The notes: generated from the letters alone by a model not told the origin. A stretch of DNA of 64,000 bases from Candidatus Woesearchaeota archaeon (GCA_018675335.1 JABGYH010000007.1:175902-239901), one strand, 5' to 3'. Shown: positions 8,576 to 17,076, counted from the first letter of the stretch. Numbers and translations: made by a program.

Positions 8576-8893
8576 ATGTTATTTTGCCCAAAATGTGGAG
8601 CACTACTTATGCCCAAAAAAGATGGAAACAGAAAAATAATGGCATGTAGTTGTGGATATAAATCTGAGCATGAAATGAAACCAAGACTCTCAGAAAAACA
8701 AAAACACGACGATCAAGAAATTGAAGTAGTAGACTCAGAAATTGAAATATTGCCATTAACTAAAGCCGACTGTGATAAGTGCGGATGTGAAGATGCATAT
8801 TTTTGGTTAGTACAGACCCGATCAAGTGATGAACCAGAAACTAAATTTTTAAAGTGTAAAAACTGCAAACACACTTGGAGAGATTATAGTTAA
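8576..8893 (+). CDS. tfs: Transcription factor S (TFIIS/RPB9-like)
   Basis: TFS stimulates RNA cleavage by backtracked archaeal RNA polymerase. The N-terminal zinc ribbon (CPKCG at residues 4-8, CSCG near 25) and the C-terminal ribbon (CDKCGC, CKNCKHTW) are complete. The functional loop RSSDEPET carries the acidic pair needed for cleavage. I place the start at ATG 8576, seven bases after AGGTGA, giving 105 residues, the usual length; an upstream TTG at 8570 is less likely. The DUF167 gene follows with no gap. Confidence 0.95.
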   Translation: MLFCPKCGALLMPKKDGNRKIMACSCGYKSEHEMKPRLSEKQKHDDQEIEVVDSEIEILPLTKADCDKCGCEDAYFWLVQTRSSDEPETKFLKCKNCKHTWRDYS

Positions 8894-9166
8894 ATGGCCA
8901 TAACTGAATGTGAACAGTTTAGTGCAAATACAGTTATTGAAAAACTTAAAAATCAACGAGTAAAAATAATTGTTAAACCAAATGCACCTAAAACTAAAAT
9001 ACTTTTTTGGGATTCCCAAAAACAAGCTTTTAAAATTGCAGTTGCTGCAGTGCCTGATAAAGATCGAGCAAACACTGCAATAATTAAATTTTTTTCTAAA
9101 CTTCTAAAATGCAAAGTAACCATTATTTCTGGACTTAAATCAAGAGAGAAAATAATTCAGATTTAA
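8894..9166 (+). CDS. DUF167 (YggU-like) protein
   Basis: The 90-residue protein fits the DUF167/YggU family, with the core VKPNAPKTKI, IAVAAVPDKDRANTAI and the closing GLKSREKIIQI. Its function is not established in any organism. The ATG immediately follows the tfs stop codon, so the two are certainly co-transcribed and probably translationally coupled. Confidence 0.88.
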   Translation: MAITECEQFSANTVIEKLKNQRVKIIVKPNAPKTKILFWDSQKQAFKIAVAAVPDKDRANTAIIKFFSKLLKCKVTIISGLKSREKIIQI

Positions 9167-9223
9167 TATAATTATCAGATATTGATGGAAACATTAATAA
9201 ATTTCTAAAAACTTCCTCAGCCC

Positions 9224-9697
9224 ATGGAAGAACATTTGAAAAGCAGACCTAATAAAACTATTTTTTCAACTGAAAACACCCATCAGCTTAGAAATAAAGC
9301 CATCAAAAAACTAAAAAACAAATTATTACCAGATAATAAAATAATTAAAATTATATTAATTGGCTCATCTGTTAAATACCAATTTGGAGAATACGAACCA
9401 CCTGGATTTAGAGGAAGTTTGTTTTCTGATTTTGATTTCATTATTTTTGTTGAACCAGACTTTATAATTCCCCCCTGGCTTGACAAAGAACCAGATGGAA
9501 AACCATTTTCCGAAGATAGCATGAATTTAGCGTATCGAAATAAAAAATTTATTGATAATAAATACGATGCAGAAGTATTCTTCATTAGAAAACCCAATAT
9601 GGAAAATTTAAAAATTCAAGAATTAGGAGAACAAGCAGGAATCCCTATGACTTCAAATTCTAAACACAAACAGTTAATTATTTATGAGAAAAAGTAA
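9224..9697 (+). CDS. Nucleotidyltransferase-fold protein
   Basis: This 157-residue protein has the pol-beta nucleotidyltransferase signature GSS followed by SDFDFIIF (around residues 48-78) and a later acidic residue in YDAEVFF. It resembles the minimal MNT/KNT-type enzymes that transfer NMP groups to proteins or small molecules. No HEPN partner gene lies next to it, so a classic MNT-HEPN toxin pair is not indicated. The target is unknown. Confidence 0.7.
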   Translation: MEEHLKSRPNKTIFSTENTHQLRNKAIKKLKNKLLPDNKIIKIILIGSSVKYQFGEYEPPGFRGSLFSDFDFIIFVEPDFIIPPWLDKEPDGKPFSEDSMNLAYRNKKFIDNKYDAEVFFIRKPNMENLKIQELGEQAGIPMTSNSKHKQLIIYEKK

Positions 9698-9753
9698 ATA
9701 AAACACAAATAATGGCCAATATTTATTAAAATTAATTAAAACAGAAAAAGAAT

Positions 9754-10857
9754 TTATTTATTATTAGTCTTAGCATAATACTTAGCATCGTACTTTTGAA
9801 CATCATCAATTAAATCTGTTCCTTGCCAATCTTTAACCCAATCCGAAACTATAAACGTTTTTGTTGATCCATCTTCTTGAGAACAAATAACTCTACCAAT
9901 CCCCGCATTAATAATTAATTTTTTACAAATAAAACAAGGATGCATATCAATTGGTTTTCTTTGACCCTCATAAATTCGAATACCGCTTAAAAATAAATCT
10001 GATTCTAAAATTGATGCGCCAGATCTTGCAGCATTAATAATTGCATTCATCTCAGAATGAACACTTCTACAAAGTTCATAACGCTGCCCTGACGGAATCT
10101 TTAATCTGCGCCTCAGACAAAAACCTCGCTCAACACAACTATCAGTTTTTCTAGGTGCCCCAATATAACCTGTTGCAATAATTTGATCGTCTTTTACAAT
10201 AACACTTCCAAATTGCACGCTCAAACAAGTGGATCTTGTTGCAATCTCACTTGCAATATTAAGATAATACTGCTCTTTAGTTGGCCGCACGGATTTAACT
10301 AATTTAACATTTAAATCATTTAATAATGAATCAACTTTATTGTGAAGCTCATCTTCCCCTGCATTGTTAAGAATCGTAATTTTTGCTAATTTAATAACTA
10401 ACCCTATTTGTTGCCCTGCACCCGATTTTGCAAACTCCCGTTTTTCAAGAGACTTAAATTCTTTTAGAGTTTTTGCATCCCCTGCATTATTCCTTTTAGT
10501 CATACGATCAAATCTAATCTTTACAGGAGCATCAACATTAATTAAAAAGAAATTTTTATGTTTTTTAAGTTTTTTAGCCTCATCAGAATGTCTAATTGAA
10601 GAAATAACATATCTTTCCCCTGGAACTTTATTTACTTTTCTTAATGCTCTTTCTGCCAGAACACCATAACCATAATTTTTTCGCAATTCATTCCCCAACT
10701 CAATTAAATTATCCCTAGTAATTGGTTGTTTGCGTAATTTAAGCTCTTCCCTAATTATGTCTGACAAAGAAAGATGAATAAAACCTTTTGCAACTAAATA
10801 CTCTGCAACAGAATCTTTTCCCGCACAATTCGTACCAGTTAGGCCAATAACAATCAT
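9754..10857 (-). CDS. Deoxycytidylate deaminase with N-terminal P-loop kinase-like domain
   Basis: The C-terminal half converts dCMP to dUMP, feeding thymidylate synthesis. Zinc ligands are visible in VHSEMNAI (His and catalytic Glu) and MHPCFICKK (two Cys). The N-terminal half (residues 1-180) has a P-loop, GLTGTNCAGKDS, and resembles dephospho-CoA or nucleoside-phosphate kinases. The same two-domain layout occurs in fungal dCMP deaminase. A TATA box at 10881-10888 predicts a leaderless message. The gene is divergent from thyX, so dCMP deaminase, ThyX and Tmk form a coherent dTMP/dTDP pathway group. Confidence 0.92.
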   Translation of the reverse strand: MIVIGLTGTNCAGKDSVAEYLVAKGFIHLSLSDIIREELKLRKQPITRDNLIELGNELRKNYGYGVLAERALRKVNKVPGERYVISSIRHSDEAKKLKKHKNFFLINVDAPVKIRFDRMTKRNNAGDAKTLKEFKSLEKREFAKSGAGQQIGLVIKLAKITILNNAGEDELHNKVDSLLNDLNVKLVKSVRPTKEQYYLNIASEIATRSTCLSVQFGSVIVKDDQIIATGYIGAPRKTDSCVERGFCLRRRLKIPSGQRYELCRSVHSEMNAIINAARSGASILESDLFLSGIRIYEGQRKPIDMHPCFICKKLIINAGIGRVICSQEDGSTKTFIVSDWVKDWQGTDLIDDVQKYDAKYYAKTNNK

Positions 10858-10880
10858 ACAAAAATATGAAATGTAAAGAG

Positions 10881-10888
10881 TATAAATA
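10881..10888 (-). promoter_or_regulatory. TATA box for dCMP deaminase
   Basis: TATAAATA (plus-strand reading) is centred 27.5 bases from the minus-strand start at 10857, as expected for a leaderless message. Confidence 0.55.
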
Positions 10889-11012
10889 GTTTTCGCACTT
10901 AGAGATACTACCCCTGATCAAGTATGCCCCCATTTGCAATACCTATATAAATCGAAAAAACTCCGACGAGAATACCTGACTTACTTAGTCATTAATGCGA
11001 GACAAAATAAAG

Positions 11013-11020
11013 TTTAAATA
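11013..11020 (+). promoter_or_regulatory. Probable TATA box for thyX
   Basis: TTTAAATA lies about 160 bases before the thyX ATG. If used, transcription starts near 11043 and the message has a leader of about 134 bases. Confidence 0.4.
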
Positions 11021-11107
11021 AAATCTCAATTGTTTATTATAATACTAAATTATAATACGAAAAAGAAAAAGTCTACTTAGACAATTCTAATTTAAAAAAA
11101 GGACCTT

Positions 11108-11129
11108 TAGTTTATAAAAAAATAAACTA
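11108..11129 (+). other. Hairpin in the thyX leader
   Basis: TAGTTTAT and ATAAACTA form a perfect 8-bp stem around a loop of six A residues, 47 bases before the thyX start codon. The stem is A/U-rich and may be weak. No protein or ligand is suggested by the sequence. Confidence 0.3.
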
Positions 11130-11176
11130 ACTTAATCCCGCACAAAAATAATAAAAAAAGAGGTAAGGTGGTTTAA

Positions 11177-12796
11177 ATGGTATTCACTTCAGAAGAAAAA
11201 GCAATATTAAATGTATTTTTTACAAACACAGATAAAGATATTTTTGCAGTTCGACCTTGGATGCCCGAACAAGAAATTGCAATTTTATTTGCACGATACA
11301 GCAGAAATCCAAAAGATCTAAGAAGAACATTTCTTGATGAATTATATGTTAAAAGTGACGTGTTACAAAAAGTTTGTGATGTCGTAACAACACATCCTGA
11401 ATTATTACAAGTAGATCATCCAAAAACTAGATCATTTTTTAAAAAATTTTTACAAGACTTCGGCCATAATTCGGTAGCAGAACTTGGAACAGGACATATT
11501 GCAGTAGAAGGAGTATCAAATATAGTCACAAAAATTCTTGAAAGAAGATTGGTATCCCCACTTGAAAAATCAACAAGATATGTTTGGTTTGATCAAAATA
11601 GTTTATTTATGGAACCAACAATCATGAAGTCATCACACGCCACAAGATATCAAACCGCAGTTTCAGGTTTAATGTCAACTTATCAAACCCTAATTGATCC
11701 AATGATTGCATTTTTACATGCCAAACACAAAGATGATCCTGCAATTGCAAGACAACTTGCTGCAGGAAAAAAACCAAAAATATTATTCAGGCCTCAAGCA
11801 TGCGATGTTTTAAGATATTTACTTCCAGGAGCCACACAAACTAATGTTGGAATTACTGGCCATGCACGAGCACTTGATACACTAATAGTTAACATGTTAT
11901 CTCAACCACTACAAGAATCAAGAGATGTTGCAAGAGATATGCACGATGAATTAAAACTTGTTCTCCCTTATTTAATTGCATATAGCTCAGCGCATTTTGA
12001 TCAAGGAATCGACAATGGATATTTTGCCCAAACACCTGAACTGTTAAATGATCTTGCAAAAGAAATCATAGGAGTAGCAGAAGATATTCCCCAAGTTGAT
12101 CCAGTAGAATTAGTTTATCATGATCCCGACGGAGAAGATAAAGTAATTGCTGCAATGCTATATGATCTACGCGATATGCATTTACCAAAATCGGAATTAT
12201 TACGTCGAGTTAAAGCAATGAGCGAAACTGATAAAGACCGACTAGTAGATACATTTTTTCAACATCGAGTTCAACCAAATCTATTTAATCCAGATTCTGA
12301 ATTTGCACACCAACCATTAAGAGCGCTTGAAGATGCAATCGTTGACTTTGATGTCCTTATGGATTATGGCGCATATCGAGATTTGCAAAGACATAGGGCA
12401 GGAACATACCGAGTTCAAAGACTAACAACACTTCATGGTTATGATGTTCCCGAACAAATTATTGACGCAGGATTTGAGCAAATATATAGAGAAGTAATCG
12501 AACAAGCAGCAGACGCACATAACATAATTCATGCAGATCTACCTGAAGAAGCACAATATGTAGTCCCATTCGCATTTAAAGTGAGATACAATATGCGAAT
12601 GAATCTTAGAAGCGCATTTTACATGGTAGAACTACGAACAAAACCAGGCGGACATATTTCATATAGAAAAATTGCAAAAGATATGGCGGATCACATAACC
12701 CAAGTTTATCCTAGAATTGGAAAACAATTTCACATGATACTCGACGGACTTGATGAAGGATCAATTAGTCGAGTTGATGCAAAAAGTAAGGAATAA
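11177..12796 (+). CDS. thyX: FAD-dependent thymidylate synthase, tandem-domain form
   Basis: ThyX makes dTMP from dUMP using methylene-THF and FAD. Usual ThyX has 220-250 residues; this one has 539 and contains two ThyX folds. The first (about residues 70-270) has GHNSVAELG, then ERRLVSPLEKSTRYVWF in place of the RHR-S-RY motif, and a C-terminal NVGITGHARALD. The second (about 340-530) keeps QRHRAGTYRVQRLT and NLRSAFYMVELR. Only the second copy has the canonical RHR, so the first may be structural. Ribosome binding site GAGGTAAGGTGG. Thymidylate kinase follows 57 bases later. Confidence 0.9.
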   Translation: MVFTSEEKAILNVFFTNTDKDIFAVRPWMPEQEIAILFARYSRNPKDLRRTFLDELYVKSDVLQKVCDVVTTHPELLQVDHPKTRSFFKKFLQDFGHNSVAELGTGHIAVEGVSNIVTKILERRLVSPLEKSTRYVWFDQNSLFMEPTIMKSSHATRYQTAVSGLMSTYQTLIDPMIAFLHAKHKDDPAIARQLAAGKKPKILFRPQACDVLRYLLPGATQTNVGITGHARALDTLIVNMLSQPLQESRDVARDMHDELKLVLPYLIAYSSAHFDQGIDNGYFAQTPELLNDLAKEIIGVAEDIPQVDPVELVYHDPDGEDKVIAAMLYDLRDMHLPKSELLRRVKAMSETDKDRLVDTFFQHRVQPNLFNPDSEFAHQPLRALEDAIVDFDVLMDYGAYRDLQRHRAGTYRVQRLTTLHGYDVPEQIIDAGFEQIYREVIEQAADAHNIIHADLPEEAQYVVPFAFKVRYNMRMNLRSAFYMVELRTKPGGHISYRKIAKDMADHITQVYPRIGKQFHMILDGLDEGSISRVDAKSKE

Positions 12797-12853
12797 ATTA
12801 AAATATATTTATTCTAAATAGTTATGATAAAGAAGAGTAAACGAGGTTTGAAA

Positions 12854-13693
12854 ATGACATATAATCCAGAATCAGGAATGGGAATTTACTTGGCAATGGA
12901 AGGAATTGATGGATCTGGTCAAGGAACTATTGTGAAAGGAATTGAAGAGTGGTTTGCGCAAAAAGGTTTGAGAACTTTTAATTTAACCGAGGCTTGGCAA
13001 GATGGTGTTGGAGGCGCAGTTTTAAGAGACATTTATGGAACAACAGATGTTTGTCCAGCATATGAAGATTTAAAAAAATACTTTGCAGATTCAGGAATTA
13101 AATTAGACTCAATTATTCTATGTGAACCCACTTTTGAAGGAGTTGGATTAAAAATTCGCAACCATGCAACACATGAAATTGAAGGACTCGACGTTAGTGC
13201 AGAAGATACTGCTGCATTATATGCTTACAATAGAGGAATATTAATTCCCAAAACAATTCTTCCAGCTTTACAAGATGGAGTTCATGTGATTAGTGAAAGA
13301 AGTTTTGTTACAAGCGTAGTATATCAATCAATACAAGATGATGGCGATTTAGAAGTTGAAAGAATTGTTCAAATACCTGGCAACGTGCTTGCGATAAGAA
13401 ACCGGCCTGATGTATACATAATCTGCGATTTAGATGGCCTGACTGCAGTTAAACGTCTTGCAATGAGAAAAAAACAAGATAAATGTAAGTTTGAGAACGC
13501 ACCATTTTTAGACGCTGCAAATACTAAATATCAATCAAAATGGTTACGCGAAATGCTTAGCGGATATGGCTGCAAAGTTGTTTACTTAAGTACAAGAGAT
13601 CCTAGAGGTCCGAAAGACACAGAAAGATTTAGCGTAGAAATTATTGAACAAGCACTAGAAGGCAGATTAGTTAGTGGTGCTAGGTTTGAGTAA
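12854..13693 (+). CDS. tmk: Thymidylate kinase family protein
   Basis: Thymidylate kinase phosphorylates dTMP to dTDP. The 279-residue protein starts with a TMPK-type P-loop region, MEGIDGSGQGT, then CEPTFEG (the conserved EPT of the family) and ISERSFVTSVVYQ, the DR-motif equivalent. The P-loop lysine is replaced by Gln, which is unusual and may lower or alter activity. I start at ATG 12854 because GAGGT lies six bases upstream; a further 10 codons are open to 12824. Its position behind thyX supports the assignment despite the substitution. It is longer than typical Tmk (about 210). Confidence 0.82.
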   Translation: MTYNPESGMGIYLAMEGIDGSGQGTIVKGIEEWFAQKGLRTFNLTEAWQDGVGGAVLRDIYGTTDVCPAYEDLKKYFADSGIKLDSIILCEPTFEGVGLKIRNHATHEIEGLDVSAEDTAALYAYNRGILIPKTILPALQDGVHVISERSFVTSVVYQSIQDDGDLEVERIVQIPGNVLAIRNRPDVYIICDLDGLTAVKRLAMRKKQDKCKFENAPFLDAANTKYQSKWLREMLSGYGCKVVYLSTRDPRGPKDTERFSVEIIEQALEGRLVSGARFE

Positions 13694-13759
13694 GTTTGAT
13701 TTATTTGCAAAATAGAAATAGTGAAGAAAAAAATCTTCAAAATATTTTTTTAAATTATT

Positions 13760-13843
13760 TTATTCTTCTTCTTCAGATTTAGAAAATTCAGATAATGTTG
13801 TATTTTTAACAATCGCGTCATAACTAATTTTGCTTGGACTCAT
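13760..13843 (-). CDS. Possible 27-residue peptide with acidic tail
   Basis: A short ORF begins MSPSKISYD and ends in EEEE before a TAA. It has an excellent GAGGTG ribosome binding site seven bases before the ATG, and a TATA-like TTTATAAG lies farther upstream near 14010. The message would carry a leader with a GC-rich hairpin (13888-13913). I do not recognise the peptide. It could be a real small protein or a chance ORF in a non-coding RNA. Confidence 0.4.
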   Translation of the reverse strand: MSPSKISYDAIVKNTTLSEFSKSEEEE

Positions 13844-13887
13844 AAAAAAACACCTCTATTTTTTTAAAAAGAAATTAAAATAAGCCA

Positions 13888-13913
13888 GCAGAACCCTGAA
13901 ATCAGGGCCCTGC
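13888..13913. other. GC-rich hairpin
   Basis: GCAG-AA-CCCTGA-AA-TCAGGG-CC-CTGC folds into a 10-bp stem with a small internal loop and a two-base turn. It is strikingly GC-rich for this AT-rich DNA. On the minus strand it lies in the leader of the small ORF; on the plus strand it is 190 bases downstream of tmk. Confidence 0.5.
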
Positions 13914-14233
13914 ATCCCTCTTTTTGTAACCCCTTTGAAATTGAAATATTTGTGATATACAAAAACTTTCAAAAAAAAGTTTTCATAACATAAAACAAAA
14001 TGAGCAAACTTATAAATAATTTGCAAGTAAAACATAACAATGCAAACATATATACTCTGTTGCGATATCATTTGCGAGTGAACATAACCTGAGTATATAA
14101 AAAAAATTATATAAACATTAAATAAAACCTACAAAAAATATTCTCGACGAGATTAGTTTAAAAACAAATTGGAAACAGATTGAAAATATATTAAAAAAAC
14201 ACTAAACCGGAAAATCAAGTGAACTAACATAAT

Positions 14234-14248
14234 CACTTAACCTAAGTG
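14234..14248 (-). terminator. Hairpin after the stop of the 166-residue protein gene
   Basis: CACTTA-ACC-TAAGTG is a perfect 6-bp inverted repeat one base past the stop codon at 14250 of the minus-strand gene. It may mark the message end, though it lacks a T-run on the minus strand. Confidence 0.35.
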
Positions 14249-14249
14249 T

Positions 14250-14750
14250 TTAATTCGCAGTAAAATCCATCATAGAAGTTGCTTTGTGTTCAACAATCTC
14301 TTTTGACTCTGCATCTATCTTAATATTTAATGTCTTAAGAGATTGAGTCATAAAAGTTACATTCCAAACTAGTCCTTGTTTAATATGTTGAAGAATAACA
14401 AATTTTTTCATTGGAAGATCTGCAGAATATTTTTCCTGTTGAAGTGCGCTTGCAAGCCCTATTGCTTCTTCAAACTCAAGATTTATTTTTGAAAGATCAA
14501 GCTCAAGAATTGGATGAGTTGGATCTTTAAAAATTTCTTGATCACTATTAATTTTAATATCATCACCGGAAACTAAAAAAGTAGTCATACGGTTATTGTC
14601 AGCAGTATAATACCCAATATCATAATTTATCAAAGTAGGATTATCACAAATAAAAAATATATGTGCTAGCAAAGTATCCTTATGAGACTCTTTCCAAGCT
14701 ATAAACTCAGAATTGTTAGCTAATTTATCAATTAAATCTTTGATTTTCAT
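14250..14750 (-). CDS. Conserved-looking soluble protein, unknown function
   Basis: The 166-residue protein has no membrane segment, signal peptide or cysteine cluster beyond a single Cys. The C-terminal stretch (WNVTFMTQSLKTLNIKID followed by SKEIVEHK) resembles a PepSY-like beta-alpha-beta unit, but I would not rely on that. It is divergent from the TYW1 gene with a TATTTAAA/TTTAAATA box shared by both directions; the spacing of 27 bases suggests a leaderless message. Confidence 0.6.
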   Translation of the reverse strand: MKIKDLIDKLANNSEFIAWKESHKDTLLAHIFFICDNPTLINYDIGYYTADNNRMTTFLVSGDDIKINSDQEIFKDPTHPILELDLSKINLEFEEAIGLASALQQEKYSADLPMKKFVILQHIKQGLVWNVTFMTQSLKTLNIKIDAESKEIVEHKATSMMDFTAN

Positions 14751-14774
14751 AATTTAAATAAGAAATAAATAACA

Positions 14775-14782
14775 TTTAAATA
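14775..14782. promoter_or_regulatory. Shared TATA box of the 166-residue protein and TYW1 genes
   Basis: TTTAAATA is centred about 28 bases from the minus-strand start at 14750 and about 39 bases from the plus-strand start at 14818. A second such shared box occurs at 6031-6038. Confidence 0.5.
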
Positions 14783-14817
14783 AGTTTTGGAAAATAATAA
14801 CCCTGGGTAAAAATAAA

Positions 14818-15750
14818 ATGAACAAAGAAATAACAAAAAAACTTGAAAAACAAGGGTATAGGTTTTTAGGAGAACATAGCGCACTAAAAATATGTAGTTG
14901 GACTAAGAGAAGCATTAGAGATGAAGGACATTGTTATAAACAAAAATTTTATGGTATTAGAAGTCACAAATGTGCACAAATTTCTACAACAGTTAACTTT
15001 TGCGATATGGCTTGCGAGTATTGTTGGCGAGAACGATATAATGAACCATTTACAACAGTAGATATCCCTTCAGAATTATTAGATAAAATTGATAAAACTC
15101 AAACAGACTTACTAATAGGCCTTGGCGGAACAGATAAATCTAACAAACAAACATTAGAAGATGCAAAACATCCAGTTCACATCGCAATTAGTTTAACTGG
15201 AGAGACATTATATTATCCCAAATTAAATGAAATGATCAAACTCATTAAAGAAAGAGGAATGACTAGTTTTGTTGTAACAAATGGAATGTTGCCTGATGTT
15301 TTAAAAGAAATTACTCTGCCAACTCAACTATACATATCGCTCGATTCACCTAATGAAGAAATTCATAAAAAATTATGCAATCCAACCCACAAAGATAGCT
15401 GGGAACGATTAATGAAAAGCTTAGATATCATGCGAGAAAGACATGACGAAGGACGCATGAGCTTGAGAATAACAATTGTTAAAGGAATCAATCTAACTCA
15501 GCCTGAAAAATATGCTGAGCTCATAGAAAAATCAAATGCGCATTTTATTGAAGTTAAAGCATATATGTTTGTTGGTGCAAGCAGAGAACGACTAGTTCTA
15601 GAAAATATGCCCCACCATGATGAAGTAAAAGCATTTGCCAAAGAAATATGCAAACATTGCGATTACAAACTCATTGATGAACAACAAGAAAGTAGAGTTG
15701 TTCTTTTAATGAAAGAAGACTTTGATGGAAGAATAATGAAATTTGAATAA
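14818..15750 (+). CDS. taw1: TYW1-like radical SAM enzyme, wyosine tRNA synthesis
   Basis: TYW1/Taw1 forms the tricyclic 4-demethylwyosine at G37 of tRNA-Phe from N1-methylguanosine and pyruvate. The radical SAM cluster motif CX3CX2C is visible in CDMACEYCW near residue 62, preceded by conserved Cys residues (CYKQKFYGIRSHKC) that bind the second cluster. GETLYYPKL and SLDSPNEE are typical of the family. The 310-residue length matches archaeal Taw1, which lacks the flavodoxin domain of yeast Tyw1. Confidence 0.93.
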   Translation: MNKEITKKLEKQGYRFLGEHSALKICSWTKRSIRDEGHCYKQKFYGIRSHKCAQISTTVNFCDMACEYCWRERYNEPFTTVDIPSELLDKIDKTQTDLLIGLGGTDKSNKQTLEDAKHPVHIAISLTGETLYYPKLNEMIKLIKERGMTSFVVTNGMLPDVLKEITLPTQLYISLDSPNEEIHKKLCNPTHKDSWERLMKSLDIMRERHDEGRMSLRITIVKGINLTQPEKYAELIEKSNAHFIEVKAYMFVGASRERLVLENMPHHDEVKAFAKEICKHCDYKLIDEQQESRVVLLMKEDFDGRIMKFE

Positions 15751-15803
15751 TAAAAACTATTTTAAAATTATTTAAACACAACAATAAAACTAACAATAAA
15801 AAA

Positions 15804-16214
15804 ATGAGACGAGAAAAAGTAGAAAAAATTATGCCCATTATTTTTAGTGTAGTTTCTATTTGTTTATTCATCCAATTTTGGAGTTTGAATAATATTTGGA
15901 AAATACTTATCGCAACATTAGGCCTGATTATTTGGTGGATTGGACGAATACAATTAGGAGATTCTTTCACTGCACTTCCAAAAGCCAAAAAACTTGTAAG
16001 TCATGGAATATATTCAAAAATAAGACATCCCCTCTACGTAGGAATTTGCATTAATTTAATCGGGATTGGGCTCTTAATTAATTCAATCGCATTTTGGATT
16101 TTAGGATTGTTTGTCGGATGTATTTTATTTATACGTTCAAATGAAGAAGAAAAAATTATGATTAAAAAATTTAAGAAAAAATATATTAAATATAAAGAAA
16201 CTACTTGGTTTTAA
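15804..16214 (+). CDS. Isoprenylcysteine methyltransferase-family membrane protein
   Basis: The 136-residue membrane protein has about four hydrophobic segments and the ICMT/phospholipid methyltransferase signature, YSKIRHPLYVG followed by an EEEK acidic stretch. These proteins are SAM-dependent methyltransferases whose substrates in archaea are mostly unknown. It probably has its own promoter: TTTAAACA about 30 bases before the ATG. It converges with the phosphoesterase gene. Confidence 0.8.
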   Translation: MRREKVEKIMPIIFSVVSICLFIQFWSLNNIWKILIATLGLIIWWIGRIQLGDSFTALPKAKKLVSHGIYSKIRHPLYVGICINLIGIGLLINSIAFWILGLFVGCILFIRSNEEEKIMIKKFKKKYIKYKETTWF

Positions 16215-16226
16215 TTAATACACGCA

Positions 16227-16823
16227 TCAAATCACAAATATTTTACCCTTTGGTCCTGGATTTGAAAGACGAGTTGGACCAATTTTTTGTTTTCTGCACG
16301 CAGTTTCATGAATGTGTCCTGATACTGCAAGAAGCGGTTTATGCTCAAAAATAAATTCTGTATAAGATGCACAACCAACATGATCCCCATACAAATCATC
16401 TAATTTAGTTCCAAATGGTGGTCCGTGAGTTAGCAAAATAACTTTATCATCTTTCTTAATTTTTTTCATTGACTTTTTAGCGAATTTTTCAAAAGCAGTA
16501 TCTTCTTGAGAAAAACCTCCTCCACCCCAAGCAATAAAAACATAATTATCAATACGGTGCGCTTTTTTATGAAGAAAAGTAATATTATCATATGGTGCAC
16601 AAGCCTTTTTCATAATATAATCACTTTCGTGATTTCCATGAAGCATTAGAATTGGTTTTTTAAGATTTGCAACTCGTTTAACTAAATAATCCAATCCATC
16701 TTCAAATAAAGATAAATCACCCAAACAAATAATTAAATCAGGATTACGTTTTTTCACAATAGATCTTAAACTCTTAAGTGCACTTAAAGAACCGTGAAGA
16801 TCAACAAAAACTAGTAGTTTCAT
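16227..16823 (-). CDS. Calcineurin-like metallophosphoesterase
   Basis: The 198-residue protein shows the full metallophosphoesterase motif set: VDLHG near the N-terminus (the first position usually reads DxHG), LGDLS, GNHES, THGPP and SGHIHE. These ligate two metals in the active site. Such small archaeal enzymes hydrolyse phosphodiesters, but the natural substrate cannot be read from sequence. No signal peptide is present. Confidence 0.88.
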   Translation of the reverse strand: MKLLVFVDLHGSLSALKSLRSIVKKRNPDLIICLGDLSLFEDGLDYLVKRVANLKKPILMLHGNHESDYIMKKACAPYDNITFLHKKAHRIDNYVFIAWGGGGFSQEDTAFEKFAKKSMKKIKKDDKVILLTHGPPFGTKLDDLYGDHVGCASYTEFIFEHKPLLAVSGHIHETACRKQKIGPTRLSNPGPKGKIFVI

Positions 16824-17076
16824 GATCTGAAAGATTGATAAAAGTTTTATAAATGTTTTGTTTATAAATTAATCATAACTTAATCACAAATAAAAAATAA
16901 ATTTTATTGAAAAAAATTACATTAAATTATCCGCATGAGTGTGCATAATGTACTCAGTTGAGTCGATCAAACTAACCTAAAATTAGAACTAAAAAACTCA
17001 CCCAAGTAAAAAAAAAATAAGCAGAGTAAAAAAATAAGAAAACTATATAAATAAAAGATGGATAATTAGATGAAAA

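Larger units (their letters stand above)
10858..11176. other. Divergent promoter region, dCMP deaminase/thyX
   Basis: This 319-base gap has no credible ORF. It holds a TATA box for the deaminase (10881-10888), one for thyX (11013-11020), and a leader of about 130 bases before thyX with a hairpin at 11108-11129. GAGGTAAGGTGG precedes the thyX ATG. Confidence 0.6.
13844..14249. other. Intergenic region with hairpins
   Basis: This 406-base gap holds the leader and probable promoter of the 27-codon ORF, a GC-rich hairpin at 13888-13913, and a hairpin at 14234-14248 next to the stop codon of the following minus-strand gene. No tRNA cloverleaf or other RNA family is evident. Confidence 0.5.

Noticed and set aside
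9224-9697. MNT-HEPN toxin-antitoxin pair
   Set aside because: The nucleotidyltransferase-like protein has no HEPN gene beside it.
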